A stretch of 64,000 nucleotides of DNA from NCBI GenBank assembly GCA_020635395.1, contig JACJZV010000002.1, positions 310,001 to 374,000 on the forward strand, read 5' to 3'. The position numbers were made by a program, and so were the translations under genes. This DNA comes from Flavobacteriales bacterium. GTDB lineage: Bacteria; Bacteroidota; Bacteroidia; NS11-12g; UBA9320. Shown one piece after another: positions 8,205-16,761 of this stretch. Each line of letters begins with the position of its first letter. The first letter of the stretch is position 1. The notes beneath the pieces are model-generated. The model was not told the DNA's origin. It worked only from the letters and a program-made list of their open reading frames with translations, and made no database searches.

Positions 8205-8242
8205 AAAATTTTAGAGGCTTGCCGCCGCATCTCATTAGGTAA
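8153..8242 (+). pseudogene. Short frame starting MSSKPINPRYYPKLSEL, probable gene remnant (copy 2)
   Basis: The 29-codon frame shares its first 17 codons with the frame at 6888 and then runs into the 3' end of the dehydrogenase gene on the other strand. It is best read as the cut 5' end of a lost gene. Confidence 0.4.
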
Positions 8243-9182
8243 ACCCACAAATCCTCTCGCCCACAGCCAGTGCAGCACTGGTCATAATATCAAGATTTCC
8301 GGCGTATGTCGGCAAATAGTGGCCTGCACCTACCACTTTTAGCAAAACGGTAGTTTTTAGTCCACTCACATGTCCAATGCCTTCAATAAAAACGGGGTTC
8401 CCCGGCAAAATGTCGTCAAACTGAACCTCTTGGTGCAACTCATAGCCCGGTACATATTTTTGCACTTCGGCCACCATTTCATGAATGCTTTTTCGCACTT
8501 CTTCTTTATCGGCTTGCTCGCTTAGCGTAAAAACAGTATCTCGCATTACCAATGGCGGCTCGGCAGGATTTAAAATTATGATGGCTTTCCCTTTAGCAGC
8601 CCCACCCACTTTTTCAATGGCATGTGCCGTTGTTTCGGTAAATTCGTCAATGTTTGCCCGAGTGCCTGGCCCGGCAGACTTGCTGGCTATGGAGGCAACA
8701 ATTTCGCCATAATGCACTTTGGCCACTTTATTTACTGCCGCTACCATGGGTATGGTAGCCTGTCCGCCGCATGTCACCATATTTATTCCGGTATCAAACG
8801 GGTATTCAAATTTTTGTTGACCGGAAATTTTGGAGTTAAAAGTTACCGCCGGAATAACAAATGGGCCAATGGCTGCAGGGGTTAAATCAACCACTTTTTT
8901 GTTGGGGAATTTTTTGATTTTATCAAAGTTATACAAATGAGCCTTGGCAGAGGTGGCGTCAAAAATTACTTCAATTTCGCTCCATTCGGGCATGGCAATC
9001 AGTCCGTCCACACCTTCATGTGTGGTGGCCACCCCCATGCGTTTCGCTCGAGCCAGTCCGTCTGAGTCGGGGTCTATGCCCACCATCACGCCCATTTCGA
9101 GCACGTTGGAGTTTCGCATAATTTTTATCATCAAATCAGTGCCAATATTTCCCGAACCAATAATTGCTGCTTTTGCCTTCAT
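8235..9182 (-). CDS. Acetaldehyde dehydrogenase (acetylating), MhpF/DmpF/BphJ family
   Basis: The 315-residue protein oxidises acetaldehyde with CoA and NAD+ to acetyl-CoA (EC 1.2.1.10). It has the N-terminal NAD-binding loop GSGNIGTD (residues 9-16), the substrate segment DLTPAAIGP, and the catalytic Cys138 in NMVTCGGQAT, matching Cys131/132 of BphJ/DmpF. Length is normal for the family. In aromatic meta-cleavage pathways this enzyme works in a complex with 4-hydroxy-2-oxovalerate aldolase, but no aldolase is visible in the window. The start at 9182 gives a protein beginning MKAKAAIIGSGN; a longer frame from 9350 adds a non-homologous leader. It is divergent from uvrB with 105 bases between the starts. 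Confidence 0.9.
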   Translation of the reverse strand: MKAKAAIIGSGNIGTDLMIKIMRNSNVLEMGVMVGIDPDSDGLARAKRMGVATTHEGVDGLIAMPEWSEIEVIFDATSAKAHLYNFDKIKKFPNKKVVDLTPAAIGPFVIPAVTFNSKISGQQKFEYPFDTGINMVTCGGQATIPMVAAVNKVAKVHYGEIVASIASKSAGPGTRANIDEFTETTAHAIEKVGGAAKGKAIIILNPAEPPLVMRDTVFTLSEQADKEEVRKSIHEMVAEVQKYVPGYELHQEVQFDDILPGNPVFIEGIGHVSGLKTTVLLKVVGAGHYLPTYAGNLDIMTSAALAVGERICGFT

Positions 9183-9275
9183 ATTATGGTTCAAAACAAC
9201 GGATTTTTTCTTTAAAAAAAGATTCAGGGCGTAATTTGAACAAAAAGAGTCCAAAACATTTTGAACTCGACTGTT

Positions 9276-9283
9276 TATCTTTG
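9276..9283 (+). promoter_or_regulatory. -7 promoter box TATCTTTG of uvrB
   Basis: Exact TAnnTTTG match with only CCCA between it and the ATG at 9288, so the uvrB mRNA should be leaderless or nearly so. It rules out the longer frame opening at 9261. Confidence 0.6.
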
Positions 9284-9287
9284 CCCA

Positions 9288-11303
9288 ATGGCGTTTAAAC
9301 TTACATCCGAATTTGAACCGAAAGGCGATCAGCCGGAAGCGATAAAGCAACTGATATCAGGACTCAGCGATGGATTTAAGGCTCAAACTTTGTTGGGTGT
9401 TACAGGTAGTGGAAAAACATTTACCATGGCCAATGTTATTCAGCAAGTGCAACGCCCAACGCTTATTATTAGCCATAACAAAACGCTTGTTGCCCAGCTT
9501 TATGGCGAGTTTAAACAGTTTTTTCCGGAAAATGCCGTAGAATATTTTGTGTCGTATTACGACTATTATCAGCCAGAGGCATTTATACCCACCACCAACA
9601 CCTATATTGAAAAAGACCTTCAGATAAACGAAGAAATTGAAAAACTACGATTAAGTGCCACCTCTTCGTTGTTGAGTGGGCGGAGAGATGTTATTGTGTT
9701 AGCTTCGGTTAGTTGTATCTATGGTGCCGGAAATCCGGGCGATTTTGAAACTAGTATAATCCGACTTGAACGTGGCCAAAAAATGAGTCGTAATACATTG
9801 CTTTATGCCTTGGTTGAAAGTTTATATAGCCGCACCACGGCCGATTTTAAACGAGGCACGTTTCGGGTAAAAGGAGATAATGTGGATGTATTTCTGGCCT
9901 ATGACGACAGAGCATTGCGAGTAACATTTTTCGGGAATGAGGTAGAAGAACTCTCACTTATCGACCCCATTTCGGGCAGAACAGAAGAAGAATTGGACAC
10001 CGCAGCCATTTTTCCCGCCAATCTGTGGGTAACGCCGAGAGAGCGGCTCAATCATGCCATCAAACAAATACAAGATGACATGGTGAAACAAGTAGAATAT
10101 TTTAAAGCAAATGAAAAACCGCTGGAGGCCAAACGTATTGAGGAACGAACTACATACGATTTAGAAATGATACGGGAATTGGGTTATTGCAGCGGAATTG
10201 AGAATTACAGTCGCTACATGGACGACCGTTTGCCCGGCACAAGACCCTTTTGTTTGATAGATTATTTCCCCAAAGACTTTTTGATGATAATTGACGAAAG
10301 CCATGTAACACTACCTCAAGTTAGAGCCATGTATGGCGGCGATAGGTCGAGAAAAATGAATTTGGTGGACTACGGCTTCCGACTTCCTGCTGCCATGGAC
10401 AACCGACCGTTGAAGTTTGATGAATTCGAAAATTTGATAAATCAAGTAATATATGTCAGTGCCACACCCGGCGATTATGAAATGATTCAATCAGAAGGGG
10501 TTGTGGTGGAGCAATTGATTCGTCCAACAGGATTGCTTGACCCTGTCATTGAAGTTCGCCCATGTTTTAATCAAGTAGATGATTTGCTTGACGAAATTGA
10601 CAACGAGGTTAAAAAAGGTTCGCGAGTGTTGGTAACAACTCTAACCAAACGCATGGCCGAAGAGTTAGACAAATATTTAAAACGACTGAATATTAACAGT
10701 GCCTACATACACTCAGAAGTAAAAACGCTGGACAGGGTAGAAATATTGAGAGACCTACGAATGGGTGTGTATGATGTGCTGGTGGGCGTAAACCTATTGA
10801 GAGAAGGCTTGGATTTGCCCGAGGTAACGTTGGTAGCTATTTTAGATGCCGACAAGGAAGGTTTTTTGCGTTCGCATCGGTCGCTTACCCAAACCATTGG
10901 TCGGGCAGCACGAAACCAAGACGGACGGGTAATAATGTATGCCGACAACATGACTGACTCTATGAAAAAAACCATAGACGAAAATAACCGAAGACGAGAA
11001 ATTCAGGTGGCACACAATGCCGCCCATGGCATTGTGCCAACCACGGTTAAAAAATCGAAAGAATCTATTTTAGAACAAACCTCTGTGGCCGACCGCAAGG
11101 CAAACAAAGAAACAAAACCTTATTTGCAGAATGAGCAGGTAAGTCTGGCTGCCGACCCCGTGTATAAATACATGACCAAAGATCAAATAAAAGCAGCCAT
11201 TGGCCAAAACAAAAAACTTATGCAAAAAGCTGCAAAAGAACTTGACTTTATTGAGGCAGCCCGATTTAGAGACGAAATTGCCCGATTAGAAAAAATGCTC
11301 TAA
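9288..11303 (+). CDS. uvrB: Excinuclease ABC subunit UvrB
   Basis: The 671-residue protein is the damage-verifying helicase-like subunit of nucleotide excision repair. It has the Walker A motif GVTGSGKTFT near residue 40, the beta-hairpin YYDYYQPEAFIP that clamps the DNA strand, the helicase motifs GRRDVIVLASVS, LMIIDESHV and IYVSATPGDYE, the motif VI region QTIGRAARNQDGRV, and a C-terminal UVR domain (LDFIEAARFRDEIARLEKML) that contacts UvrC. Length is normal. It is followed at once by a bidirectional terminator, so it is monocistronic. The first nuclease gene of the window also carries a UvrC-type GIY-YIG domain but is unlinked. Confidence 0.98.
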   Translation: MAFKLTSEFEPKGDQPEAIKQLISGLSDGFKAQTLLGVTGSGKTFTMANVIQQVQRPTLIISHNKTLVAQLYGEFKQFFPENAVEYFVSYYDYYQPEAFIPTTNTYIEKDLQINEEIEKLRLSATSSLLSGRRDVIVLASVSCIYGAGNPGDFETSIIRLERGQKMSRNTLLYALVESLYSRTTADFKRGTFRVKGDNVDVFLAYDDRALRVTFFGNEVEELSLIDPISGRTEEELDTAAIFPANLWVTPRERLNHAIKQIQDDMVKQVEYFKANEKPLEAKRIEERTTYDLEMIRELGYCSGIENYSRYMDDRLPGTRPFCLIDYFPKDFLMIIDESHVTLPQVRAMYGGDRSRKMNLVDYGFRLPAAMDNRPLKFDEFENLINQVIYVSATPGDYEMIQSEGVVVEQLIRPTGLLDPVIEVRPCFNQVDDLLDEIDNEVKKGSRVLVTTLTKRMAEELDKYLKRLNINSAYIHSEVKTLDRVEILRDLRMGVYDVLVGVNLLREGLDLPEVTLVAILDADKEGFLRSHRSLTQTIGRAARNQDGRVIMYADNMTDSMKKTIDENNRRREIQVAHNAAHGIVPTTVKKSKESILEQTSVADRKANKETKPYLQNEQVSLAADPVYKYMTKDQIKAAIGQNKKLMQKAAKELDFIEAARFRDEIARLEKML

Positions 11304-11310
11304 AAAAAAA

Positions 11311-11332
11311 CCCTCTATCGATTGATAGAGGG
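11311..11332. terminator. Bidirectional intrinsic terminator between uvrB and the OmpA-family gene
   Basis: A perfect 9-bp stem, CCCTCTATC / GATAGAGGG, encloses GATT. It is followed by ATTTTATT on the plus strand and preceded by nine A residues, which become a U run for the minus-strand gene. It therefore serves both convergent genes. Confidence 0.85.
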
Positions 11333-11368
11333 ATTTTATTATTAGTAATTTTAATATAGAAATACCTT

Positions 11369-12439
11369 TTATTTCTTGTATGAAAGTCGAACCTCAACCC
11401 TTCTGTTCAAAGCTCTTCCTTCTGGAGTATCGTTGGTGGCAACCGGAACCGTTTCGCCATATCCGGTGGCAGTAATACGAGCTGCATCAACACCTTTTCC
11501 AATCAAATATGCTTTTACAGCATCAGCACGCTTTTGACTCAACACCTGATTGGCAGCATCATCGCCTACATTATCCGTATGTCCTTCTACACTTGCTTGC
11601 AAGGTTGGGTTATCAAGCAATATCTCAACAATGGTATCCAAATCAGGATAGCTCTCGGTTTTGATTGTAGAACTTGCTGTTTCGAAGTGAATATTTTTAG
11701 CAGCCAATTCAACACGAGCAATAATTTCTTTTGGAACTTCTTCCTCTTGTTTGGGTACATACACATCCTTAACAAAGTTATAAACAAACCCGGCAGAAGA
11801 ATACAAATAAGCATCGTGTGTTGCATTCAATTTAACACGGCTCAAAGAGAAAGGATACCCATCGTAGTTATCGTCGTAAGAGTAGTTGTATAACATTTGC
11901 AACGACAAGTCAATATTTTTTATCAACTCAATTCTTACACCACCTCCGGCAGCCCAATGTGCGGCATACCATACACGATTGTTTATATAGTTGGGCGAAT
12001 ACCCTTCGTGGTCGTGATAGATTTTTGAAATAGACTTCATACCACCATAACCAGCTTGAAGATATGGTTTTATTCTTGACAATTCGCTCATAAATTTATC
12101 GTTTGCAAATTTGTATCTCAAACCAAACATCACATCCGAAATATGAGCAGTAAATCCTTGACGTGGAAAAGCTCCAACACGAGCTCCTAAATCACCAACC
12201 GAACCAAAAAGAAGCCCATCAAAACTTTTGTTAATTTTATATCCCAACGAACCGCCGATGGCTTGATAATTGGGCTTAACGGCTAAAAAGTATTGAACTT
12301 GTCTGTCTCCACCATATTCTCTAATCCCACCGTTTATCTCGATACCAAACTTATTGCTTGCATTCTGAGCGTTTGAAGTAAAAGAAATTGCAGTTAAAAC
12401 CGCCATTACGCCAAAAGAAAAAAGTAATTTTCTATTCAT
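11369..12439 (-). CDS. OmpA-family outer-membrane protein (beta-barrel plus peptidoglycan-binding domain)
   Basis: The 356-residue protein has a signal peptide (MNRKLLFSFGVMAVLTAISF, cleavage near SNAQN), an N-terminal barrel-like part (residues about 25-215) and a C-terminal OmpA domain. The latter shows VEGHTDNVGDD, SQKRADAVKAYLIGKGVD, ITATGYGETVPVATN and GRALNRRVEVRL, including the Asp and Arg that hold diaminopimelate. It should tether the outer membrane to peptidoglycan. It is a single gene ending in the shared terminator. No specific promoter box was found upstream. Confidence 0.9.
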   Translation of the reverse strand: MNRKLLFSFGVMAVLTAISFTSNAQNASNKFGIEINGGIREYGGDRQVQYFLAVKPNYQAIGGSLGYKINKSFDGLLFGSVGDLGARVGAFPRQGFTAHISDVMFGLRYKFANDKFMSELSRIKPYLQAGYGGMKSISKIYHDHEGYSPNYINNRVWYAAHWAAGGGVRIELIKNIDLSLQMLYNYSYDDNYDGYPFSLSRVKLNATHDAYLYSSAGFVYNFVKDVYVPKQEEEVPKEIIARVELAAKNIHFETASSTIKTESYPDLDTIVEILLDNPTLQASVEGHTDNVGDDAANQVLSQKRADAVKAYLIGKGVDAARITATGYGETVPVATNDTPEGRALNRRVEVRLSYKK

Positions 12440-12588
12440 TATTTTATAAGTTTTCTATTGTGTCTTACTAATGCTTGCGACATTAAGAATTGTCATCTTA
12501 ATCTCACACTTCAATATTAAAGGTTCTTTTAGAAATAAAAAAAAAATTAAATTTATTTTTAAAATTTTGACAATTAGTGGCTTAAAGA

Positions 12589-13611
12589 TTATGCCCAAAT
12601 ACTTGTTCCTTCGGTACAATTGCGACAGATGTCTATATTTCGCCGAGACTTGAGTATAAGCAACCGAAATGAGCTGTACTCCGCACTTTGCCATATTGAT
12701 TTGAATTGAGCCAAATTTATATCGCCAAATTGGTGCTTAGCATCTTTATCAAAACAGCAAGGTACCACTTTTCCATCCCACGTTATGACGCAATTGTGCC
12801 AAAGCCGCCAACAATGGTTTAGCAGTTTACTTTTTATTTTCATTTTGCCGTTTTCCATTTTGTATCGAGCATATTTAAACCCTGATTCTGTTGGAATTAA
12901 GTTTGTGTCATTTTCAAAATCATATACTTGAGCAGTTTTTATGGCCAGTTTATCAACTCCGTATTGTTTTGCCAGTTTTTTAATTTCATCTATTTGATGG
13001 GTATTGTGACTAAACACGATAAACTGCCAAATAATGTATGGCCCCCTCCCCGCTTCTTTCTTGGCTTGTACAATATTTTTTGTACCTTCCAACACCTTCT
13101 CAATATTGCCTCCAATCCGATACTTTCCGTAGGTATCCTGCGAGGTGCCATCGATAGAAATGGTCAAACGCTTTAACCCGGAAGTTATCGTTTTTTTGCA
13201 ATTTTCCGGAGTGAGGTAGTGGGCATTGGTGCTGGTGGCGGTGTAGATATTGCTTTGTGAAGCGTAATTAACCATTTCCAAAAAATCAGGGTTCAAATAA
13301 GGCTCGCCCTGAAAATAATAGGTAATATAGGTAAGTGTTTTTTTTAGTTGGTCGATAATAGTTTTGTTCAAATCGGGCTGCAACATTCCCGTTTCTCGGG
13401 TAAATTGTCTTAACCCACTTGGGCATTGTGGGCAACGCAAATTGCAGGAAGTGGTAGGTTCAATGCTAATGGCAATGGGCAAGCCTCGGTGTTTATTTTT
13501 TTTGGTAAGTCGGGAGACATAATAGCTACCTAATATGCGAAAAGCATTTATCAACTTTTTGGTTGACAAAACCTTTAGGTAATTAATAATGTCGAGCAAC
13601 TGAGCCTTCAC
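12589..13611 (-). CDS. Radical SAM / SPASM domain protein
   Basis: The 340-residue protein has the radical SAM cluster motif CNLRCPQCP (Cys-x3-Cys-x2-Cys) after an N-terminal helical part, a YYFQGEPYLNPD strand, and a C-terminal SPASM region with Cys at HCWRLWHNC, VVPCC and ICRNCTEG that would hold auxiliary clusters. SPASM enzymes modify peptides or cofactors, or act in sugar chemistry; no precursor peptide gene is visible next to it. The start is GTG, preceded four bases upstream by TAATTTCG, a near-consensus -7 box. It ends about 150 bases before the OmpA gene start. Confidence 0.85.
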   Translation of the reverse strand: MKAQLLDIINYLKVLSTKKLINAFRILGSYYVSRLTKKNKHRGLPIAISIEPTTSCNLRCPQCPSGLRQFTRETGMLQPDLNKTIIDQLKKTLTYITYYFQGEPYLNPDFLEMVNYASQSNIYTATSTNAHYLTPENCKKTITSGLKRLTISIDGTSQDTYGKYRIGGNIEKVLEGTKNIVQAKKEAGRGPYIIWQFIVFSHNTHQIDEIKKLAKQYGVDKLAIKTAQVYDFENDTNLIPTESGFKYARYKMENGKMKIKSKLLNHCWRLWHNCVITWDGKVVPCCFDKDAKHQFGDINLAQFKSIWQSAEYSSFRLLILKSRRNIDICRNCTEGTSIWA

Positions 13612-13615
13612 GCCG

Positions 13616-13623
13616 CGAAATTA
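13616..13623 (-). promoter_or_regulatory. -7 promoter box TAATTTCG of the radical SAM gene
   Basis: One base off TAnnTTTG, read on the minus strand, with CGGC between it and a GTG start. The same four-base spacing as at uvrB and others supports the GTG. Confidence 0.45.
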
Positions 13624-13657
13624 GGCTTTTATGGCGGTGGCCAAAGATGAATAGGCT

Positions 13658-13867
13658 CTATAATTTTAGTAATTTTTGAGCCAACTCCATGTCAACCTCA
13701 TCCACCATCAGTCGGATTCCGCCATCAGTCGGTGTAAAAAAATTATAGGTAATAGTGGCCGTTTCGCCAAGCACAAAAGCCTCAATACCATTCGTTTCTA
13801 ACATATTTTTGGCATTATGTGCCTCAATACTGGTAAAGTATTTTTTGAGTAAGGTGGGGTTTTGCAT
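13658..13867 (-). CDS. DUF2007-type small protein (putative signal-transducing protein)
   Basis: The 69-residue protein fits DUF2007: a helix that covers a 'location' segment (SIEAHNAKNMLETNGIEAFVLGE) and a GGIRLMVDEVDMELAQKLL tail. The domain is often found alone in Bacteroidota; its role is not established. A TATTTTTG box stands four bases before the ATG. It is upstream of, and in the same direction as, the radical SAM gene (46 bases apart), which has its own box. Confidence 0.75.
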   Translation of the reverse strand: MQNPTLLKKYFTSIEAHNAKNMLETNGIEAFVLGETATITYNFFTPTDGGIRLMVDEVDMELAQKLLKL

Positions 13868-13871
13868 ATTG

Positions 13872-13879
13872 CAAAAATA
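13872..13879 (-). promoter_or_regulatory. -7 promoter box TATTTTTG of the DUF2007 gene
   Basis: Exact TAnnTTTG match on the minus strand, CAAT then ATG. It predicts a leaderless transcript. Confidence 0.55.
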
Positions 13880-14016
13880 GATAAATGCTGGTCGGGTTTT
13901 TTAAATGGCTAATATCTTGAAAATGCTTTTAAAAAGATTTTTTGCAACAATGGTACATTTGAAGTTATATGCAACAAATCTGTTGGGTTGTGAATCAAAA
14001 GTACAAAACATAACAA

Positions 14017-15189
14017 ATGAAGTTTGATAAATTTATTTTAGCATTCGCTTTTCTCATTTTGAACTACAGAGTTATTGCTCAAGTAAACGCCAATTTTAGT
14101 TATAACATAGAGACAGGTGGCGACCCTTGCGACCTAAGGCTATTGCTAAAAGATTCTTCTTTTGTTGCAGTTCAAGACACTATAATAAGTTTTCAATGGA
14201 TATTGGGAGATAACTCCAATCCTCGGTTTGGTAAGGAAATAACTTACAACTACAGCTCGTCAGGATTTTTCGACGTTTCATTAATTGTTGAAACAAAACT
14301 CGGATGTGCGGATACGGTTACCAAAGAGGTATTTATTCCCGGACCGGCACCATCATTTGAAATCACAAACGGCATAAACATTAGCCAAGACAGTTTTTTG
14401 TTTTGCGAAAACACACGTGTAAATATAAAAAACACTAGTTCAAAACCAATGTATGACCCCACTTGGATAATGCTTTGGGGAGATGGAAGCGTCTCATACT
14501 CTGATGATATTGGCTGGGACTTTCAACACATTTATGAGACGGGCACATATTCAATTTCCATGTTTATGGAGGATGGCACCAATATGAGATGCAATAGAGT
14601 TTACCCTGACACAAGCTCAAGCAATGGCAAAAAACCTCGGAAAATTATTGTGACTGTTCAACCGTTGCCAGAAATTGAACTAATTGCCGGACAATCTGAA
14701 TATGGTACAAAGGAATGGGCCAGTTTTTTTGTAAAGGAAAATTCAGGAGCCGATAGCCTCCTATGGGATTTTGGCGATGGTACAAAACGGATAACAACTT
14801 CTTACGAAATTCTGCAAAAGCATCGGTTCAAATACTCTGGCAGGTATCAAGTTATTGTATCTACTTTGCTTAATGAAACTCAAGTAAACAATGGAATGTG
14901 TCAAATAAAGGATACAGCCGTAATTCATATTACCGACTTTCCACTTAGAAATGCCCCAGCACAAAGAGAAACACAGCTTTTATATCCCAATCCGGTGGAA
15001 AACACCCTGCATATTTCAACCAATACCAAAAACTCCCTTTTTACCATTTATAATTCGTTTGGTCAGATTGTTTCAGAATTAACGGTATCAAACCATTGCA
15101 TTGATGTATCCCATTTGTCATCAGGAATTTATGTGCTAACTTTCATAAATTCTGAAGGAATACAGAATTTTCGTTTTCTAAAAACCTAA
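14017..15189 (+). CDS. Secreted PKD-domain protein with a T9SS type A C-terminal sorting domain
   Basis: The 390-residue protein has a signal peptide ending at VIAQ, then about three PKD-like Ig folds (FQWILGDN, IMLWGDGS, LLWDFGDGT with nearby Tyr/Phe strands). It ends with the type A sorting signal LLYPNPVENTLHISTN ... SGIYVLTF ... FRFLKT that directs export and attachment through the type IX system. It is probably a surface or extracellular protein that binds polymers or other proteins; no enzyme domain is visible. Its stop codon overlaps that of the convergent proS by four bases. Confidence 0.88.
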   Translation: MKFDKFILAFAFLILNYRVIAQVNANFSYNIETGGDPCDLRLLLKDSSFVAVQDTIISFQWILGDNSNPRFGKEITYNYSSSGFFDVSLIVETKLGCADTVTKEVFIPGPAPSFEITNGINISQDSFLFCENTRVNIKNTSSKPMYDPTWIMLWGDGSVSYSDDIGWDFQHIYETGTYSISMFMEDGTNMRCNRVYPDTSSSNGKKPRKIIVTVQPLPEIELIAGQSEYGTKEWASFFVKENSGADSLLWDFGDGTKRITTSYEILQKHRFKYSGRYQVIVSTLLNETQVNNGMCQIKDTAVIHITDFPLRNAPAQRETQLLYPNPVENTLHISTNTKNSLFTIYNSFGQIVSELTVSNHCIDVSHLSSGIYVLTFINSEGIQNFRFLKT

Positions 15190-16664
15190 TACGCTTTTGC
15201 AAAAAGCACCCTTCTGTTTGAAGGTTTCCCGGAATAAACACATACACCAGCTTCCTCTTTTGCATCAAACGGTATGCAGCGAATGGTGGCTTTTGTTTCT
15301 TGTTTAATTTTTTCCTCCGTTTCGCCAGTGCCGTCCCAATGGGCGGAAATAAAACCGGTTTTGTTTTCCAACACGTTTTTAAATTCTTCCCACGTGTTTA
15401 CGTTGGTTATGTGATTGTCTCTAAAAGTTTCGGCTCTCAAAAACAAGTTTTGTTGTATCGATTCAAGCAAATGCTCTACCTTGTTGGGCAAATCTTGCAT
15501 TTGTAACACCTCTTTTTCTTTGGTGTCTCGTCGGGCAATTTCTACCGTTCCGTTTTCTAAATCTCTTGGGCCAATGGCAATTCGCACCGGAACCCCTTTT
15601 AACTCCCATTCGGCAAATTTAAATCCAGGTTTTTGGGTGTCGCGGTCATCATATTTTACCGAAAAGCCTTTTGCCTCTAATGATTTTTTTATTTCGTTGG
15701 CTTTGATAGAAATTTGCTCAAGTTGCTCCAAACCCTTGTAAATAGGCACAACTACCACTTGAATCGGAGCTAAGTTTGGTGGCAACACTAATCCTTCATC
15801 ATCGCTGTGGGTCATTATTAAAGCCCCCATCAACCGAGTAGAAACCCCCCAACTTGTTGCCCACACATATTCCAGTTTTCCTCCGGTGGTAGCGTATTTT
15901 ACGTCAAACGCTTTGGCAAAATTTTGCCCCAAAAAGTGAGAAGTGCCCATTTGAAGGGCTTTTCCATCCTGCATCAAGCCTTCGATACAATAGGTGTCGT
16001 CCGCTCCGGCAAATCGTTCGTTTTCGGTTTTCACGCCTTTTATAACCGGAATGGCCATAAAGTTTTCGGCAAAATCGGCATATACTTCCAGCATTTGCTT
16101 GGTTTCGGCCACAGCTTCAGCTTTTGTGGCGTGAGCCGTGTGTCCTTCTTGCCAAAGAAATTCGGCAGTTCGCAAAAACAAACGTGTCTTCATTTCCCAC
16201 CGCACCACATTAGCCCATTGGTTTACTAATATTGGCAAATCTCTGTATGATTGAATCCAACCTTTGTAGGTATTCCAAATAATGGCTTCGCTGGTGGGTC
16301 GCACCACAAGTTCCTCTTCCAGTTTGGCTTCGGGGTCAACAATCAATTTTGATTTGTCGTCTGGGTTTGTTTTTAATCTATAATGTGTCACCACGGCACA
16401 TTCTTTTGCGAAACCTTCGGCATTTTTTTCTTCGGCTTCAAACAATGATTTTGGTACAAACAACGGAAAATAGGCATTTGAGTGTCCTGTTTCTTTGAAC
16501 ATTTTGTCGAGCCGTTGCTGCATTTTTTCCCATATTGCGTAGCCATAAGGTTTTATAACCATACAACCCCTTACTGCCGAATGTTGGGCCAAATCAGCGT
16601 TTTCAACCAAATTATTGTACCATTTTGAATAATTTTGTTCGCGTGTAACTTTTTCAAATGCCAT
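15186..16664 (-). CDS. proS: Prolyl-tRNA synthetase (short, archaeal/eukaryotic-like type)
   Basis: The 492-residue class II synthetase charges tRNA-Pro. It has motif 1 around the KPYGYAIWEKMQQRL helix, motif 2 in RTAEFLWQEGHTAH, the proline-binding RPTSEA and the C-terminal zinc-domain-like end (TIRCIPFDAKEEAGVCVYSG) finishing in AKAY. It lacks the large editing insertion of the E. coli-type enzyme, as usual in Bacteroidota. A tRNA-Pro gene lies about 9 kb downstream in this window. A TACCTTTG promoter box lies 51 bases upstream of the start. Confidence 0.96.
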   Translation of the reverse strand: MAFEKVTREQNYSKWYNNLVENADLAQHSAVRGCMVIKPYGYAIWEKMQQRLDKMFKETGHSNAYFPLFVPKSLFEAEEKNAEGFAKECAVVTHYRLKTNPDDKSKLIVDPEAKLEEELVVRPTSEAIIWNTYKGWIQSYRDLPILVNQWANVVRWEMKTRLFLRTAEFLWQEGHTAHATKAEAVAETKQMLEVYADFAENFMAIPVIKGVKTENERFAGADDTYCIEGLMQDGKALQMGTSHFLGQNFAKAFDVKYATTGGKLEYVWATSWGVSTRLMGALIMTHSDDEGLVLPPNLAPIQVVVVPIYKGLEQLEQISIKANEIKKSLEAKGFSVKYDDRDTQKPGFKFAEWELKGVPVRIAIGPRDLENGTVEIARRDTKEKEVLQMQDLPNKVEHLLESIQQNLFLRAETFRDNHITNVNTWEEFKNVLENKTGFISAHWDGTGETEEKIKQETKATIRCIPFDAKEEAGVCVYSGKPSNRRVLFAKAY

Positions 16665-16714
16665 AAATATTTAGAAACTTGGAATGTATTTTGCGTATAT
16701 AATTAAAAAGAAGG

Positions 16715-16722
16715 CAAAGGTA
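16715..16722 (-). promoter_or_regulatory. -7 promoter box TACCTTTG of proS
   Basis: Exact TAnnTTTG match on the minus strand, giving a leader of about 45 bases before the proS ATG at 16664. It lies in the 97-base gap between the divergent proS and repeat-lipoprotein genes. Confidence 0.5.
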
Positions 16723-16761
16723 TGACTTCTCCGATTTAATAACTTTAAAAATAATAGACAG

